Shown: positions 59,661 through 64,000 of the stretch, piece by piece
Layout of the letters: the number at the start of each line of letters is the position of its first letter
Position numbering within the stretch: the stretch's first letter is position 1
Origin: Fennellomyces sp. T-0311
Taxonomy: Eukaryota; Mucoromycota; Mucoromycetes; Mucorales; Lichtheimiaceae
DNA: 64,000 nt
NCBI GenBank assembly: GCA_025266875.1
Contig: JALLLT010000011.1
Coordinates: 558,001-622,000 of the forward strand
Direction: 5' to 3'
Program-made: the position numbers and the translations under genes
The notes under the pieces: generated by a model
The model's input: only the letters and a program-made list of their open reading frames with translations
What the model was told of the DNA's origin: nothing
Databases searched by the model: none

Positions 59661-61342
59661 TCCAAAAGCTCCCTTGCCGTCCCACGTATTTCGTAAAGCA
59701 CCGGCTACTGGGATAGAACCACAGCACGTACGCCACGCTTGCAAATGTCTACAGCAAGTTGCTTTTTGTCTTGACTGGCATTTATTTGATCTGCAATAAT
59801 ATACTTATCTACTGATGTTGGCTGACACTGGATCACCATCAGTGTATCAGTGACCGCATCTTTGAGTTTTATCTTTTTATAAACGTTGTAGTGCGCATAT
59901 TAAGTAAAGAGATGCGTGTATCGGTGACGAAGTCGAGCGCGGAGATCAACGGCGTGATTGTGCCGTCAATATCAGCAGTGGTCCAATGTTGAGTTAAAGA
60001 GTCGATAACGCAATTCACAGGCTAAAGAATATTTCTTTGATAGCTGAAGTTTGGGCAGAGGATGACACTACTTAAAAAAGAAATTAAGGGGCAACAGTTT
60101 TAAAGCATGGATTTGTAAACAAATGAGTTAGTCATCACTTGAATAGACCACAGCATGGCAACCATCATGTAGTAGCAAAACAGCTTGAAGCACTGACAGT
60201 ACGCACAGATATAGCGATCACAATGGATGTGCAATTAATCAACCTACTTTCGTATCGCCATACATGCTATTTAAGACACTGCTCATCAACGGGGACATAT
60301 GAGCTCGTTTACGCCTGTATCATATGTCTGTGCCTAAGTAAATTATTTGCTTCCACACACGAATGAACGTGTGTGTATAGTAGCTCGTAATATTTAAAGC
60401 ACATGTCACGCATGCATAAGAAGAATGTCAAACTTACTTGGCTCGGCCAGCCAGATTGCCCACTGATGGTGGGCCAGCCATGAAGGTGGGGTGGGCCAGT
60501 GCTCTGAACCAAACAATGTATTCATTCGATCGGCTTGAATATCATACTACTCATGAGAGTGAGCAGCTTACCGCTTGGTTCTCGCTCATTCAAAGGCCAA
60601 AGAAGAAAAATTAAGCAACGTCTTGGCACACTGCTTTTATTTCGCCACTGTCGCATTTTTTGCTTCACTTGAGCCGCTACAATTGAAATAGAGTCCGTTT
60701 GTGGCCGTAATACATAGTGTAGTATACATGTGGAAGTCATTTATTTCACAACGCAAAGAATATCACACTTCTAACGCATAATATACAGCGTGGATCATCA
60801 GTTTCCGATGGTCAACGACCGTAGCGGATTATATTTCCCTCCACGAAAAAGCTTTCGCGTCAAACCCGCTCTTGCATTTTTTGGTATGTATACAGGTTGA
60901 CCCATCAGGGTCGAAAGTAATTTTAATTAGATCAATACAAAGCCAAGTAATGGCCAGTACCCAGTTTATGAGGGTTGGATGCCGCGGAAACTTGCGTCTG
61001 AGGGGTTATATACAATCTTGCTTTGATGACATGAGCGTAGCTGAAAACTTCATAGGCTGATCTAGGTAAGACATGATGAAACTATAAGCGTAGCTAACAC
61101 GTTATAGGTTGCTTAGACGAGACAAAGAGACTAGCTCGGTTGTTCATTCGCTTGCTTTCAGGCCTAGCTACTTCAGGCCGGCCCGCATTTATTGAAAATA
61201 TTTTAGTACAGCCAACATTATAGAATTGTAAACTATCACAAATCATGATAAAAAAAAAAGCCAATAACCCTCATGGCTCACTGCTATTGACAGACCGAAT
61301 GTAGATTTTAATGATGGGATATATGAAAAAAAACAGAGAGAC
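59661..61342. other. Spacer with coding debris and transposon-like sequence
   Basis: At 59700-60030 the minus strand has two open stretches (ADIDGTITPLISALDFV and KYIIADQINASQDKKQLAVD) that look protein-derived but are interrupted, so they may be the relic of a neighbouring gene. Around 60435-60505 lies a GGCCAGCC/GGGCCAG-rich patch resembling the end of a DNA transposon, with no clear partner. No intact gene is seen. Confidence 0.4.
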
Positions 61343-63745
<2,403 letters not shown>

Positions 63746-64000
63746 TTTATTTTTTTGTTCAGATCGAGTCGCGCGGGTGAAAGCAACAAAACGAAATTTT
63801 GGGCAGTGAGCGTCTTATTTCAAGCGGACTCCAATGTCTCCACCCATATAATTATCCGTGGTGTCATTGCAGCGATTTTTGCCCAGAAGCACCCTTGTTG
63901 CCATGGTGTCCAGGAGTCTGCATCCACTTTCTAGCGATTCCTTCGTGTCTGACTCGCAAATGTACCGAATGTTCACCCATTGATCCGCTTGTTGCTTGCA

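Noticed and set aside
60435..60505. GGCCAGCC/GGGCCAG-rich patch, a possible hAT transposon end
   Set aside because: No matching inverted terminus or target duplication could be located; kept only as a remark in the region entry.

Overview
This 64 kb window is eukaryotic nuclear DNA from a fungus. Nearly every gene is cut by several short spliceosomal introns, mostly 45-90 nt, with GTAAG/GTATG donors and CTAAC/CTAAT-like branch points. The recognisable proteins are fungal in type: Cdc24 RhoGEF, PacC/Rim101, App1 lipid phosphatase, Pfs2, an Ecl1-like zinc peptide and a Ste23/insulysin protease. Intron density, protein lengths and the mix of compact genes with long AT-rich gaps fit an early-diverging filamentous fungus, most likely Mucoromycota. 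That taxonomic call is an inference. There are no bacterial operons, CRISPR arrays, rRNA genes or convincing tRNA genes.

Layout. 0-2.3 kb: no intact gene. 2.3-9 kb: AP-1 beta-adaptin, an atypical hexokinase, ribosomal protein uL24/L26 (convergent with the hexokinase). 9-13.2 kb: mostly empty, with an unresolved coding-like locus at 11.8-12.7 kb. 13.3-18.1 kb: Cdc24 GEF, then a zinc polyol/xylitol dehydrogenase on the minus strand. 18.1-23.4 kb: gene-poor, AT-rich, with a long inverted repeat and a 72-73 bp tandem repeat. 23.4-30.6 kb: a small four-helix membrane protein, an RRM protein, an Ecl1-like peptide and a secreted/membrane DUF7137-like protein. 30.6-33.5 kb: gene-poor, with a MITE. 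33.6-44.2 kb: an orphan acidic protein, a coiled-coil protein, a CENP-L-like kinetochore protein, a malonyl-CoA-synthetase-like enzyme and insulysin. 44.2-47.7 kb: gene-poor. 47.7-57.6 kb: a CENP-Q-like kinetochore protein, PacC/Rim101, a multi-RRM protein with a C-terminal MLLE-like domain, and App1. 57.6-61.3 kb: a decayed F-box/LRR gene and spacer. 61.3-63.7 kb: Pfs2/WDR33 polyadenylation factor.

The genes are ordinary housekeeping and regulatory loci and form no pathway cluster. Themes are membrane traffic and polarity (AP-1 beta, Cdc24, App1), RNA handling (two RRM proteins, Pfs2), carbon metabolism (hexokinase-like, polyol dehydrogenase, acyl-CoA ligase), pH response (PacC) and the inner kinetochore (two candidate CCAN subunits about 10 kb apart). 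I built gene models by hand from frame, splice signals and family similarity. Exon boundaries are consistent in phase, but none is confirmed by transcript data.
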